This document shows positions 8,025-17,540 of a DNA stretch of 64,000 nucleotides, piece after piece. The translations under genes were made by a program, and so were the position numbers. The notes under the pieces are model-generated. The model was given only the letters and a program-made list of their open reading frames with translations, ran no database searches and was not told where the DNA came from. Source of the DNA: a bacterium (lineage in GTDB: Bacteria > Bacillota > Clostridia > Oscillospirales > Oscillospiraceae). Location of the stretch: contig JAQXJT010000013.1 in assembly GCA_029009095.1 (NCBI GenBank), forward strand, positions 1 to 64,000. Direction: 5' to 3'. Position 1 is the first letter of the stretch. Each line of letters starts with the position of its first letter.

Positions 8025-8432
8025 ATGGCTCTTTACAGTGAGACGGTCATGGATCATTTCCGCAACCCCCGCAACGTGGGCGTGCTGGACGACGCCGACG
8101 GCGTGGGAGAAGTGGGCAACGCCAAGTGCGGCGATATTATGAAGATCTATCTGAAGATCGAGGACAATGTGATCGTGGATGTGAAGTTCGAGACCTTCGG
8201 CTGCGGCTCCGCCATCGCCTCCAGCTCCATGGCCACGGAGATGATCAAGGGGAAGCCCGTGGCCGAGGCGCTGGCGCTTTCCAATAAGGCGGTGGCCGAG
8301 GCGCTGGACGGGCTGCCCGCCCACAAGATGCACTGCTCCGTGCTGGCGGAGGAGGCCATCAAAGCGGCCATCGAGGACTACTGTACGAAAAACGGCATCC
8401 CGTTCGATACCCTGCGCCCCGAGGGAGAATGA
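8025..8432 (+). CDS. nifU: Fe-S cluster assembly scaffold, NifU N-terminal/IscU type
   Basis: 135-aa scaffold on which [2Fe-2S] and [4Fe-4S] clusters are built. The three ligand cysteines are present: C35 (AKCGD), C60 (FGCGSAIASSS) and C104 (HKMHCSVLAEEA). It lacks the C-terminal thioredoxin-like Nfu domain of full-length NifU and is therefore the short clostridial form. Co-transcribed with nifS. Confidence 0.95.
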   Translation: MALYSETVMDHFRNPRNVGVLDDADGVGEVGNAKCGDIMKIYLKIEDNVIVDVKFETFGCGSAIASSSMATEMIKGKPVAEALALSNKAVAEALDGLPAHKMHCSVLAEEAIKAAIEDYCTKNGIPFDTLRPEGE

Positions 8433-8507
8433 TTTCCTCCCCCGCGAGCTTGCGCGGCGGCGAGAAATGCGGTATGATGCGGGAAAAGGTGTGAAGGAGG
8501 GGTCGCC

Positions 8508-8924
8508 ATGATTTCAACGCGCGGACGCTACGCCCTGCGGGTGCTGATCGACCTGGCGGAGCACGACAGCGGGGACTATATTCCCATGAAGGAGATCGCT
8601 GCGCGGCAGGGACTCTCCCGCAAATATCTCGAGCAGATCATGCCCATCCTGATGAAGGACAATCTGGTGGACGGCATGGCGGGCAAGGGCGGGGGGTACA
8701 GGCTGAACCGCCCGGCGGAGGAGTATGTGGTGGGTCACATCCTGCGCCTGACGGAGGGCGATCTGGCCCCGGTGGCCTGTCTCGGGTGCGAGGCGGAGCG
8801 CTGCGACCGGGCGGATAACTGCAAGACGCTGCCCATGTGGGAGAAGTACAACGACATGACCAACCGCTACTTTGACAGCATCACGGTGGCCGACCTGCTG
8901 AAAAACGGGACTGCCGCGGAATAA
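8508..8924 (+). CDS. Rrf2-family transcriptional regulator, IscR/CymR-like
   Basis: 138-aa winged-helix regulator starting MISTRGRYALRVLIDLA, the classic Rrf2 N-terminus. A cysteine-rich loop (C91, C94, C99, C105) sits where IscR binds a [2Fe-2S] cluster, so Fe-S status may be sensed; CymR-type members sense cysteine metabolism instead. An AAGGAGG site precedes the ATG. As the last gene of the cysK-nifS-nifU operon it probably autoregulates through the inverted repeat at 5805-5823. The choice between IscR-like and CymR-like function is open; the cysteines favour the former. Confidence 0.88.
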   Translation: MISTRGRYALRVLIDLAEHDSGDYIPMKEIAARQGLSRKYLEQIMPILMKDNLVDGMAGKGGGYRLNRPAEEYVVGHILRLTEGDLAPVACLGCEAERCDRADNCKTLPMWEKYNDMTNRYFDSITVADLLKNGTAAE

Positions 8925-8949
8925 AGAGAACGCCGCTGCGGCGCAAAAA

Positions 8950-8979
8950 GACCCGGCCGGGGAACTCCCCGGCCGGGTC
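8950..8979 (-). terminator. intrinsic terminator of the pur-car operon
   Basis: GACCCGGCCGGGG (8950-8962) pairs with CCCCGGCCGGGTC (8967-8979). On the minus strand it is followed by a T run, 10 bp beyond the carB stop. It also lies after rrf2 on the plus strand. Confidence 0.85.
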
Positions 8980-8988
8980 GTGCTGTAT

Positions 8989-11900
8989 TTATCTGTCCTC
9001 TTCCATGGACGACACGCCGATGGTCAGCTCCTCCAGCACGTCCAGCAGCACCCGCACGGTGTCCAGCGAGGTGAAGATGGTGACGCCGTTCTGTTTGGCG
9101 CAGCGGCGTATGGCCACGCCGTCCTCGTAGTGGACGCCGGAGAGAATGGCCCGGGTGTTGATCACGCAGGCGGCGTGGCCGCTGCGGATGGACTCGAGGA
9201 TCTCCGTGCTGCCCTCGCTGGGCTTGTGGAGCGTCCTTGTCCGGACTCCGTAGGCTTTCAGATACTCCGCCGTGAGCGTGGTGGCCTCGATGCTGTAGCC
9301 CATGTCGTAAAAGCGCTTGACGAGGGGCATGGCCTCCACCTTGTCCTCGTCGGCCAGCGTGACGATGACGGTGCCGCTCTGGGGGATCTGCACCCCGGAG
9401 GCCAGCAGCGCCTTGTACATGGCCCGGTGGAGCTTCCTGTCGTAGCCGATGGCCTCGCCGGTGGACTTCATCTCCGGGGAGAGGTAGGTGTCGAGCCCCT
9501 CCAGTTTGGTAAAGGAGAAGGCCGGGGCTTTCACATACCAGCGCTTTGGCTGCGCCTCCGGCAGATCCATGACCCCCTGCTCCCGCAGGCTCTTCCCCAG
9601 ACATACCAGCGTGGCGATGTCCGCCAGGGGGTAGCCGGTGGCCTTGGAGAGGAAGGGCACGGTGCGGGAGGAGCGGGGGTTTACCTCAATGATGTATACC
9701 TCGTCCCCGGGGGTGACGATGAACTGGATGTTGTACAGCCCCACGATGCCGATGCCCAGGCCCAGACGGCGGGTGTAGTCGAGAATGGTGTTTTGCACCT
9801 GCCGGGAGACGCTGAAGGTGGGATAGACGCTGATGGAGTCTCCCGAGTGGACGCCGGTGCGCTCCACCAGCTCCATGATGCCCGGGATGAACACATCCGT
9901 GCCGTCGCAGATGGCGTCGGTCTCCAGCTCCCTGCCCCGAATGTACTTGTCCACCAGCACCGGCTTGTCCTCACCCAGCGCCACGGCGGTGCGGAGATAG
10001 CGCCGCAGATCCCCATCCTTGGCCACGATCTCCATGGCCCGGCCGCCCAGTACATAGCTGGGCCGCACCAGCACCGGGTAGCCGATCTCCCGGGCGGCCC
10101 GGACGCCGGATTCGATGTCCGTCACCGCCCGTCCGGGGGGCTGGGGGATGCCCAGCGAGAGCAGCAGCCGCTCAAAGCCGTCCCGGTTCTCCGCCCGCTC
10201 GATGGCCTCCACGCCGGTGCCGATGAGCTTCACGCCCCGCCGGGAGAGAGACTGGGCCAGGTTGATGGCGGTCTGTCCGCCCAGTGTGGCGATGACCCCT
10301 TCGGGCTGTTCCAGCTCCAGCACGTTCATCACATCCTCGGCGGTGAGAGGCTCGAAGTAGAGCTTGTCGGCGGTGGTGTAGTCGGTGGAGACGGTCTCGG
10401 GGTTGTTGTTGATGATGATGGCCTCGTAGCCCGCGGCGCGGATGGTCATGACGGCGTGGACTGTGGAATAATCAAACTCCACGCCCTGCCCGATGCGGAT
10501 GGGGCCGGAGCCCAGCACCACGATCTTCTTTTTCTCCGAACAGCGGGACTCGTTTTCCTCTTCGTAGGTGGAGTAGAAATAGGGCACATAGCTCTCAAAC
10601 TCCGAGGCGCAGGTGTCGATCATCTTGTAGACGGGGAAAAGGCCCTCCTGCCTGCGCAGCGCAAAGACCTCCTCCTCCGCCACGCCCCAGTACATGGCCA
10701 CGGCGGCGTCGGAGAAGCCCATGACCTTGGCGCGGCGCAGCTCCGCCACGGAGCCGGGGGCGGAGAGGAGCCGGCTCTCCTCCCGGACGATGTTTTTCAT
10801 CTTGCTGAGGAAGAAGCGGTCGATGCCCGTGGCGGCGGCCAGCTCCTCCTCCGTATAGCCCAGACGCAGCAGCTGCGCCAGGGCGAAGAGCCGCTCGTCC
10901 GTGCCCTCTTTCGCCAGCTCCAGCAGCTCCGCGCCCTCCCGTCCGTCGAATGGGGGGAGACGGAGATGGGAGGCGCCCACCTCCAGCGAGCGAACGGCCT
11001 TCAGGAGACTCTCCTCGAAGGTGCGCCCCACCCCCATGGTCTCGCCGGTGGCTTTCATCTGGGTGCCCAGCGTGCGGGAAGCGCCGGAGAACTTGTCGAA
11101 GGGGAAGCGGGGGAGCTTGGTCACCACATAGTCCAGCGCCGGTTCAAAGCAGGCGGGTGTGTTGGCCAGGGGGATCTCGTCGAGCGTCATGCCCACGGCG
11201 ATCTTGGCCGAGACCCGGGCGATGGGGTAGCCGCTGGCCTTGGAGGCCAGGGCGGAGGAGCGGGAGACCCGGGGGTTGACCTCAATGAGGTAGTATTGGA
11301 AGGAGTGGGGGTCCAGCGCGAACTGCACATTGCACCCGCCCTCGATCTTCAGAGCCCGGATGATCTTCAGCGCGCTGTCCCGGAGCATCTGGTACTCCCG
11401 GTTGGTCAGCGTCTGGGAGGGGCAGACCACGGCGCTGTCGCCGGTGTGGATGCCCACCGGGTCGATGTTCTCCATGTTGCAAACGGTGATGGCTGTGTCG
11501 TTCCCGTCCCGGATGACCTCGTACTCGATCTCCTTGTAGCCCTTTACGCTCTTTTCAATGAGCACCTGCCCCACGGGGGAGAGCTCCAGCGCGTTGCGGA
11601 TGAGGGCGGCAAACTCCTCCCTGTTCCCGGCAAAGCCGCCGCCGGTGCCTCCGAGAGTAAAGGCCGGGCGCAGCACCACCGGGTAACCGATCTCTCCGGC
11701 GGCCGCGAAGCCCTCCTCCGGGGTGTTCACCGTGACGGAGGGCAGCACCGGCTCGCCGAGGCTCTCGCACAGCTCCTTGAACAGCTCCCTGTCCTCGGCC
11801 CGCTCGATGCTCTCCCGCCGGCTGCCCAGCAGCTCCACCCGGCACTCCCGCAGCACGCCGGACTTCTCCAGCTTCATGGCCAGATTTAGCCCCGTCTGGC

Positions 11901-12174
11901 CGCCGATGCCGGGGAGGAGGGCGTCGGGCCGCTCCCGGCGTATGATTTTGGCCAGATACTCCTCCGTCAGCGGCTCCATATAGACCTTGTCCGCTACGGC
12001 GCCGTCGGTCATGATGGTGGCGGGATTGGAGTTGCAGAGGATCACCTCGTATCCCTCCTCCCGCAGCGCCAGGCAGGCCTGAGTGCCCGCGTAGTCGAAC
12101 TCCGCCGCCTGTCCGATGACGATGGGCCCGGAGCCAATGACCATGATCTTGTGTATATCCGTCCGTTTGGGCAT
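8989..12174 (-). CDS. carB: carbamoyl-phosphate synthase large subunit
   Basis: Makes carbamoyl phosphate from bicarbonate, ammonia (channelled from CarA) and two ATP, for pyrimidine and arginine synthesis. 1061 aa with the duplicated ATP-grasp halves: each opens with (V/I)GSGPI(V/R)IGQ...EFDY (about residues 12-27 and 555-570) and carries the EVNPR(V/S)SR(S/T) metal motif. A C-terminal MGS-like allosteric domain follows (about 930-1061). It starts one base after the carA stop, indicating tight coupling. Confidence 0.97.
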   Translation of the reverse strand: MPKRTDIHKIMVIGSGPIVIGQAAEFDYAGTQACLALREEGYEVILCNSNPATIMTDGAVADKVYMEPLTEEYLAKIIRRERPDALLPGIGGQTGLNLAMKLEKSGVLRECRVELLGSRRESIERAEDRELFKELCESLGEPVLPSVTVNTPEEGFAAAGEIGYPVVLRPAFTLGGTGGGFAGNREEFAALIRNALELSPVGQVLIEKSVKGYKEIEYEVIRDGNDTAITVCNMENIDPVGIHTGDSAVVCPSQTLTNREYQMLRDSALKIIRALKIEGGCNVQFALDPHSFQYYLIEVNPRVSRSSALASKASGYPIARVSAKIAVGMTLDEIPLANTPACFEPALDYVVTKLPRFPFDKFSGASRTLGTQMKATGETMGVGRTFEESLLKAVRSLEVGASHLRLPPFDGREGAELLELAKEGTDERLFALAQLLRLGYTEEELAAATGIDRFFLSKMKNIVREESRLLSAPGSVAELRRAKVMGFSDAAVAMYWGVAEEEVFALRRQEGLFPVYKMIDTCASEFESYVPYFYSTYEEENESRCSEKKKIVVLGSGPIRIGQGVEFDYSTVHAVMTIRAAGYEAIIINNNPETVSTDYTTADKLYFEPLTAEDVMNVLELEQPEGVIATLGGQTAINLAQSLSRRGVKLIGTGVEAIERAENRDGFERLLLSLGIPQPPGRAVTDIESGVRAAREIGYPVLVRPSYVLGGRAMEIVAKDGDLRRYLRTAVALGEDKPVLVDKYIRGRELETDAICDGTDVFIPGIMELVERTGVHSGDSISVYPTFSVSRQVQNTILDYTRRLGLGIGIVGLYNIQFIVTPGDEVYIIEVNPRSSRTVPFLSKATGYPLADIATLVCLGKSLREQGVMDLPEAQPKRWYVKAPAFSFTKLEGLDTYLSPEMKSTGEAIGYDRKLHRAMYKALLASGVQIPQSGTVIVTLADEDKVEAMPLVKRFYDMGYSIEATTLTAEYLKAYGVRTRTLHKPSEGSTEILESIRSGHAACVINTRAILSGVHYEDGVAIRRCAKQNGVTIFTSLDTVRVLLDVLEELTIGVSSMEEDR

Positions 12175-12175
12175 A

Positions 12176-13255
12176 TCACTTTGCCTCCATCATCTTGAGA
12201 AACCGCCCGAAGAGATAGCCGCTGTCCTGGGGACCCGGGGCGCTCTCGGGGTGGTACTGTACGCTCATGAGCCTGTCCGCGGGGCTTTCCATTCCCTCCA
12301 CCGTGCCGTCCAGCAGATTGAGGTGGGTGACGCGCAGGGGCGTGCCGGAGAGGCTCGCCGCGTCCACGGCGTAGGAGTGGTTCTGGGAGGTAATCTCGAT
12401 CCGGCCCGACGCCAGCTCCCGCACCGGATGGTTGCCGCCCCGGTGGCCGAATTTCAGCTTGTAGGTGCGCCCTCCGCAGGCGAGAGCGATGATCTGGTGG
12501 CCCAGACAGACTCCGAACATGGGATACTTTCCCCGCAGCGCGCGCACCAGCGCCACCACGGGGGCCGCGTCGGAGGGGTCGCCGGGGCCGTTGGAGAGGA
12601 AGATCCCGTCCGGGCGCAGCGCCTCCACCGTCTCCGCCGCGGTGTCCCAGGGCAGGGCCATAACGGTGCAGCCCAGGGCGTTCATGCGCCGCACGAGGTT
12701 TTGTTTCATGCCGCAGTCCACGGCGGCCACGCGGAATTTTTCCTCCGCGGCCGGGTAGGTCACGATCTCCTTCCGGCTCACCCGGGCGACGGCGTCGTGG
12801 GGCGGCGCGTAGCTCTCCAGCAGCGCCAGACCCTCCTCCAATGGCAGCGCCGATTCCGCCAGCAGCGCGCGGCAGCAGCCCTTCTCCCGGATGTGCCGCA
12901 CCAGCTTGCGGGTGTCCACGCCGGAGAGACCGGGGATGCCGAAGCGGCGCATCATCGCCGGGAGGGTCTCCGCGCTGCGGAAGTTGGAGGGCGCGTCGCA
13001 GCAGTCCCGGACGATCAGCGCGCCGATGGTGGGCGTTTCGGTCTCAAAGTCCTCCGCCGCCACGCCGTAGTTGCCGATCAGCGGGTAGGCCATCACCACC
13101 GCCTGATCGGTGTAGGAGGGGTCGGATACGATCTCCTGATAGCCCACCGGAGAGGTGTTGAACACCAGCTCCGCCAGCTGCCTCCTTTCCGCGCCGAAGC
13201 GCCGCCCGAACAGCCGGGTGCCGTCTTCCAATATAAGCTGACCGTCTTTTTCCAT
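12176..13255 (-). CDS. carA: carbamoyl-phosphate synthase small (glutaminase) subunit
   Basis: Class I glutamine amidotransferase subunit that supplies ammonia to CarB. 359 aa: N-terminal CarA domain ([17 protein letters not shown]), then the glutaminase domain with nucleophile Cys in FGVCLGHQ and the His-Glu pair in VQYHPES. Its start lies 26 bp after purF and its stop abuts carB. Confidence 0.97.
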   Translation of the reverse strand: MEKDGQLILEDGTRLFGRRFGAERRQLAELVFNTSPVGYQEIVSDPSYTDQAVVMAYPLIGNYGVAAEDFETETPTIGALIVRDCCDAPSNFRSAETLPAMMRRFGIPGLSGVDTRKLVRHIREKGCCRALLAESALPLEEGLALLESYAPPHDAVARVSRKEIVTYPAAEEKFRVAAVDCGMKQNLVRRMNALGCTVMALPWDTAAETVEALRPDGIFLSNGPGDPSDAAPVVALVRALRGKYPMFGVCLGHQIIALACGGRTYKLKFGHRGGNHPVRELASGRIEITSQNHSYAVDAASLSGTPLRVTHLNLLDGTVEGMESPADRLMSVQYHPESAPGPQDSGYLFGRFLKMMEAK

Positions 13256-13281
13256 GGTCTCTCCTCCGATTCTTTGCTCTC

Positions 13282-14706
13282 TTATTCTCCGGCAAAGGCG
13301 CCGATCTTCTGCTCGAAGCGGTCCTTGCGGGTGTCCGTGGGAACGCGGGTGGGGTAGTCCCCGTCAAAACAGGCGCTGCAATACTCCCCGCATCCGATCA
13401 TGTCCCGGAGCGCCTCCACGGGCAGATAGCCCAGAGAGTCGGCTCCGATGATCCGGGCGATCTCCTCCGTGCTGTGGTGGCAGGCGATCAGGTGCTCGGG
13501 GGAGTCGATGTCCGTGCCGTAATAGCAGGGGTGGAGGAACTTGGGGGAGGAGACGCGCATATGGACCTCCGTGGCCCCCGCCTCCCGCAGCAGCTTCACG
13601 ATCCGGGCGCTGGTGGTGCCCCGGACGATGGAGTCGTCGATGAGCACCACCCGCTTCCCCGCCACGCAGTCCGCCACGGCGTTGAGCTTGATGCGCACCT
13701 GATCCATCCGCTCGCTCTGGCCCGGCTGGATAAAGGTGCGGCCGATGTATTTGTTCTTGATGAGCCCAATGCCATAGGGAATGCCCGAGCGGAGACTGTA
13801 GCCCAGCGCCGCGTCCAGCCCCGAGTCCGGCACGCCGATGACCACATCCGCGTCCACACCGTGCCGCTCCGCCAGGATCTCTCCCGCCCGCTTCCGGGCC
13901 GCGTGGACGGAAAACCCGTCCAGCACGGCGTCGGGCCGGGCGAAGTAGATGTACTCAAAGGCGCAGAGCCGCCTGGGCGCGCGGGAGCAATGGGTGCGGA
14001 TGGAGCGGGGCTCGCCCCCGGTGAAAACCAGGATTTCCCCCGGCTCCACATCCCGGACGAACCGGGCGCCCACCGCAGAGAGAGCCTGACTCTCCGAGGC
14101 CACCACATAGGCCCCGTCCTCACGCCGTCCGTAGCAAAGGGGGCGGAAGCCGTGGGGGTCCCGGGCGCAGAGGAGCTTCCGGGGGGACATGAGGACAAGG
14201 GAGTAAGCTCCCTCCAGCGTGTCCATGGCCCGGCAGAGGGCCTCTTCAATGGAGGCCGAGGACAGCCGCTCCCGGGTGACGATGTAGGCAATGGTTTCCG
14301 TGTCGCTGGTGGTGTGGAAGATGGCCCCGCTCAGCTCCAGGGCGCTGCGCAGCTCCGCGGCGTTGACGAGATTGCCGTTGTGAGCCAGCGCCATCCTGCC
14401 TTTCTGGTGGTTGACCAGAATGGGCTGGCAGTTGCTGCGGCTGGAGGCCCCGGTGGTGCCGTAGCGCACATGGCCCATGGCGATGTCCCCCCGGGGAAAG
14501 GCGGCCATGGTGTCGCTTTTGAATACGTCGCCCACCAGACCCAGATCCTTGTGGGCGTAGAACAGCCCCTCATCGTTGACCACGATGCCGCAGCTCTCCT
14601 GGCCCCGGTGCTGCAGGGCGTAGAGCCCGTAGTAGACGATGCCCGCCACGTCCTGCCGCTCCGGGGCGATGACGCCGAAGACCCCGCACTCCTCATGAAT
14701 GCTCAA
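13282..14706 (-). CDS. purF: amidophosphoribosyltransferase
   Basis: First committed step of purine synthesis: PRPP plus glutamine gives phosphoribosylamine. 474 aa. The Ntn-hydrolase catalytic Cys follows a short propeptide (MSIHEE/CGVFGV, C7). The PRPP loop is VVLIDDSIVRGTT, and the conserved cysteines near the C-terminus (MIGCGEYCSACF) resemble the Fe-S ligands of Bacillus-type PurF. It follows purC in the same direction after 18 bp. Confidence 0.96.
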   Translation of the reverse strand: MSIHEECGVFGVIAPERQDVAGIVYYGLYALQHRGQESCGIVVNDEGLFYAHKDLGLVGDVFKSDTMAAFPRGDIAMGHVRYGTTGASSRSNCQPILVNHQKGRMALAHNGNLVNAAELRSALELSGAIFHTTSDTETIAYIVTRERLSSASIEEALCRAMDTLEGAYSLVLMSPRKLLCARDPHGFRPLCYGRREDGAYVVASESQALSAVGARFVRDVEPGEILVFTGGEPRSIRTHCSRAPRRLCAFEYIYFARPDAVLDGFSVHAARKRAGEILAERHGVDADVVIGVPDSGLDAALGYSLRSGIPYGIGLIKNKYIGRTFIQPGQSERMDQVRIKLNAVADCVAGKRVVLIDDSIVRGTTSARIVKLLREAGATEVHMRVSSPKFLHPCYYGTDIDSPEHLIACHHSTEEIARIIGADSLGYLPVEALRDMIGCGEYCSACFDGDYPTRVPTDTRKDRFEQKIGAFAGE

Positions 14707-14724
14707 ATCCGCCGTCCCCCTCTC

Positions 14725-15438
14725 TCAGATGTGCTCACAGAGCCGCCGCATGACCTCCTCATAGGCCTCTTCCGTGCCGCCCAGATCACGCCGGAAGCGG
14801 TCTTTGTCCAGCTTCTCGTGGGTCTTGCTGTCCCAGAGACGGCAGGTGTCCGGGCTAATCTCGTCGGCCAGGACGATGGCGCCGCCGGGCAGCCGCCCGA
14901 ACTCCAGCTTGAAATCCACCAGCGTGACGCCGCACTCCAGCCAGAATTCCTTCAGCAGCTCGTTCACCGCCAGCGCATAGCGGCGGATGGCCGCGATCTC
15001 CTCCTCCGTGGCCAGCCCCAAAGCCAGGGCGTGGGAGTCGTTGAGCAGCGGGTCGCCCAGGGCGTCGTTTTTATAGGAGAACTCCAGGGTGGGGGCGGCA
15101 AAGACGATGCCCTCCTCCACGCCGTAGCGTTTGGCGAAGGAGCCGGCGGAGATGTTGCGGACGATGACCTCCAGCGGCACGATGGCGACTTTCTTCACGA
15201 GGGTGTCCCGGTCGCTGAGCTGTTTGACAAAATGGGTGGGGATGCCCTGCTGCTCCAGCCGGGCCATCAGCAGATTGGTCATTTTGTTGTTGATGACGCC
15301 CTTGCCCGCGATGCTGCCCCGCTTGAGACCGTTCAGAGCCGTGGCGTCGTCCTTGTAGGAGACGACGAGCAGTCCCCCGTCGTCCGTGGCGTAGACCTTT
15401 TTCGCTTTTCCCTCGTACAGAAGCTCTCTTTTTTCCAT
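14725..15438 (-). CDS. purC: SAICAR synthase
   Basis: ATP-dependent ligation of aspartate to CAIR in de novo purine synthesis. 237 aa, the normal bacterial length, with YEGKAKK(V/I)Y at the N-terminus, the VPLEVIVRNI(S/A)AGS signature and the LVDFKLEFG motif. First gene of the purC-purF-carA-carB cluster; the remaining purine genes are not in the window. Confidence 0.96.
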   Translation of the reverse strand: MEKRELLYEGKAKKVYATDDGGLLVVSYKDDATALNGLKRGSIAGKGVINNKMTNLLMARLEQQGIPTHFVKQLSDRDTLVKKVAIVPLEVIVRNISAGSFAKRYGVEEGIVFAAPTLEFSYKNDALGDPLLNDSHALALGLATEEEIAAIRRYALAVNELLKEFWLECGVTLVDFKLEFGRLPGGAIVLADEISPDTCRLWDSKTHEKLDKDRFRRDLGGTEEAYEEVMRRLCEHI

Positions 15439-15474
15439 GTTTTTGTCCTCTTTCTGTTAATTTATGGCGCGGCT

Positions 15475-15509
15475 GTGGGGCCGCACCCCCTTTTTGGATG
15501 CGGCCCCAC
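15475..15509. terminator. hairpin between the Amt-PII gene and purC
   Basis: GTGGGGCCGCA (15475-15485) pairs with TGCGGCCCCAC (15499-15509). It lies 12 bp after the Amt-PII stop codon; no clean T tract follows on the minus strand, so termination may be partial. Confidence 0.5.
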
Positions 15510-15520
15510 GGGAATTTCTG

Positions 15521-17239
15521 TCATTCCACGTCCTGCAAGGCGTCGTAGCCCTCCTCGCCGGTGCGGACCTTGACCACGTTTTCCACATCGTAGACGAAGA
15601 TCTTGCCGTCGCCGATGTGGCCGGTGTAGAGCACCTTTTTGGCTGCCTCGATCACGGAGCGGACCGGCACCTTGCTCACCACGATGTCGATCTGCACCTT
15701 GGGCAGCAGCGTCTCCTCTACGGTGAGACCCCGGTAGTACTCCTTCTTGCCCTTCTGGAGACCGTAGCCCATCACATGGGACACCGTCATGCCGGTGATG
15801 CCGATCTCGCTCATGGCCGCTTTCAGCGTGTAGAGCTTTTCCTCCTTGCAGACGATCTCCACCTTGGTGAACTTGGGCCGGGTTCCCTCGGCGAAGGCGG
15901 GGACACTCTTGACGGGAATGGCCTCGGCGGGTGGCACATCGCCGCTCACCGCGGGGACGGGGGCCTCCTCGCCGGCCACCAGCACCTCCTCGGGGGTGGT
16001 GGCGAAGCCCGCGTAGGCGGTGAGCAGTCCGTGCTCGGAGATGTCCAGACCGGCGATCTCCTCCTCGGGGGTGACGCGCAGTCCGATGGTCTTGCGGATG
16101 ATCAGGAACACCACGGTGATGACCGCCGCCACATAGACGGCGACGCTCACCACGCCCAGCAGCTGCACCAGGAAGAAGTGGGTCCCGCCGTACACAAGAC
16201 CCTTTTCCGTGGAGATGCCGCTGGCGAACACGCCGGTGAGGATGGTGCCCAGAGCGCCGCACACGCCGTGGACAGAGACGGCGCCCACCGGGTCGTCGAT
16301 CCTGGCTTTCTGGTCAAAGAACTCCACCGACAGGACGATCACCACGCCGAAGACCACGCCCATCACCGCGGCGGCCCAGGGCTCCACCGCGTCGCCCCCG
16401 GCGGTGATGCCCACAAGACCGGCCAGCGCGGCGTTATAGGTCATGGACACGTCGGGCTTTTTGTAGCGGATCCAGGTGAAGATCAGCGTGGTGCAGCAGG
16501 CCACCGCCGCGCAGAGGTTGGTGTTGAAGAACACCAGACCCGCGCTGACCATCAGCTCGTCGGTGTCCATGCCCACGGTGGAGGCGCCGTTGAAGCCGAA
16601 CCAGCAAAACCAGAGGATGAACACGCCCAGCGCCGCGAAGGTGAGGTTGTGGCCGAGAATGGCCCGGGGGTTGCCGTCCTTGTCGTACTTGCCGATCCGG
16701 GGGCCCAGCATCCACGCGCCGATCAGCGCGCACACGCCGCCGACCATGTGTACGCAGGTGGAACCGGCGAAGTCGTGGAAGCCCAGTTCACTGAGCCATC
16801 CGCCGCCCCAGATCCAGTGGCCGGAGATGGGGTAGATGAACAGGGAGATGGCGGCGGAATAGAGGCAGTAGGCGGAGAACTTGGTGCGCTCGGCCATGGA
16901 GCCGGAGACGATGGTGGCCGAGGTGGCGCAGAACACCGTCTGGAAAATAACGAAAGCCCACAGGGGAACGCCTGCGGGGAGGATGGCGCTGTAGTCGCCC
17001 CGGATCATCGGGTCGATGCCCCCGAGGATCGCCGAGCCCGCGCCGAACATGATGCCGAAGCCAAAAAGCCAGAAGCAGGGCGTGCCGATACAGAAGTCCA
17101 TCAAATTCTTCATAAGGATGTTGCCGGTGTTCTTGGCCCGGGTGAAGCCCGCCTCGCACATGGAGAAGCCCGCCTGCATGAAGAACACCAGAGCTGCTCC
17201 CAGAAGTACCCAGATGGTGTTGACTGCGCTGTACGTCAT
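15521..17239 (-). CDS. amt: ammonium transporter fused to a C-terminal PII signalling domain
   Basis: 572 aa. Residues 1 to about 430 form an Amt/MEP/Rh channel with eleven expected membrane segments; the two pore histidines are visible in STCVHMVGG (about 162) and VSVHGVCGALG (about 321). After a Pro/Ala-rich linker, residues about 455-572 form a complete PII (GlnK) domain (TKVEIVCKEEKL..., T-loop GLQKGKKEYYRG...LLPK, B-loop TGHIGDGKIFV). The T-loop lacks the uridylylated Tyr of GlnB (GLTVEET), so control is probably by ATP/ADP/2-oxoglutarate only. The ATG at 17239 has AAAGGAGG before it. A structured leader (17267-17385) precedes the gene, and glnA is divergent. Confidence 0.93.
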   Translation of the reverse strand: MTYSAVNTIWVLLGAALVFFMQAGFSMCEAGFTRAKNTGNILMKNLMDFCIGTPCFWLFGFGIMFGAGSAILGGIDPMIRGDYSAILPAGVPLWAFVIFQTVFCATSATIVSGSMAERTKFSAYCLYSAAISLFIYPISGHWIWGGGWLSELGFHDFAGSTCVHMVGGVCALIGAWMLGPRIGKYDKDGNPRAILGHNLTFAALGVFILWFCWFGFNGASTVGMDTDELMVSAGLVFFNTNLCAAVACCTTLIFTWIRYKKPDVSMTYNAALAGLVGITAGGDAVEPWAAAVMGVVFGVVIVLSVEFFDQKARIDDPVGAVSVHGVCGALGTILTGVFASGISTEKGLVYGGTHFFLVQLLGVVSVAVYVAAVITVVFLIIRKTIGLRVTPEEEIAGLDISEHGLLTAYAGFATTPEEVLVAGEEAPVPAVSGDVPPAEAIPVKSVPAFAEGTRPKFTKVEIVCKEEKLYTLKAAMSEIGITGMTVSHVMGYGLQKGKKEYYRGLTVEETLLPKVQIDIVVSKVPVRSVIEAAKKVLYTGHIGDGKIFVYDVENVVKVRTGEEGYDALQDVE

Positions 17240-17266
17240 GATCTTTCCTCCTTTTGTGATCCCAAT

Positions 17267-17385
17267 GGCAAAGGCGCCTTTCGTGTCTGCCGCACAAAAG
17301 ACGCCTCTGCTTTTTCTCTTTCTCTTTTCCCGCAAAAAAAGGGACAAAGACGCCTCGGAAATCCAGTTCCGAAGACGCCTTTGCC
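17267..17385 (-). ncRNA. structured cis-regulatory leader of the Amt-PII gene
   Basis: Transcription from 17398-17427 should begin about five bases before this element. Hairpin 1 (17346-17382) has a 15-bp stem with one bulge and a hexaloop CUGGAU, and is followed after five bases by seven U (17334-17340), making it an intrinsic terminator. Hairpin 2 (17272-17306) has a 14-bp stem and loop CGGCAGA. Arms 17376-17385 and 17267-17276 can instead form a 10-bp long-range stem. The motif AGGCGUC recurs three times (AGGCGCC once). The ribosome site follows about 15 bases later. The regulator is unknown; an ANTAR protein is encoded nearby. Confidence 0.65.
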
Positions 17386-17397
17386 TTCATGCAGCGT

Positions 17398-17427
17398 ATT
17401 CTACGCCAGCCCCCCGCGCTTTGTCAA
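17398..17427 (-). promoter_or_regulatory. Amt-PII promoter
   Basis: TTGACA (17422-17427) and TAGAAT (17398-17403) on the minus strand with an 18-base spacer. Confidence 0.75.
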
Positions 17428-17465
17428 CCCCCCTTTTTTCCTTTCCTCTTTTCTCACGAAGACAC

Positions 17466-17494
17466 TGGAAATGGACGGGGAGAGGTGGTATAAT
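17466..17494 (+). promoter_or_regulatory. candidate glnA promoter
   Basis: A clear TATAAT (17489-17494) with only a weak -35 (TGGAAA, 17466-17471) at 17 bases, suggesting activator dependence or weak basal activity. Confidence 0.45.
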
Positions 17495-17540
17495 ATGCCC
17501 AATTTTTCACGGGCCCGGCCCGGGGGAGAGCAGGTGCGCT

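Noticed and set aside
8980..11889. Long open frame on the plus strand opposite carB (969 codons)
   Set aside because: Runs entirely antisense to a complete carB; the protein is low-complexity (His/Gly/Leu/Gln-rich) and arises from strong G/C at third codon positions.
17266..17385. Direct repeats of GACGCCT considered as a CRISPR or mobile-element repeat array
   Set aside because: Only 7 bases long, irregularly spaced and fully explained as arms of RNA hairpins.
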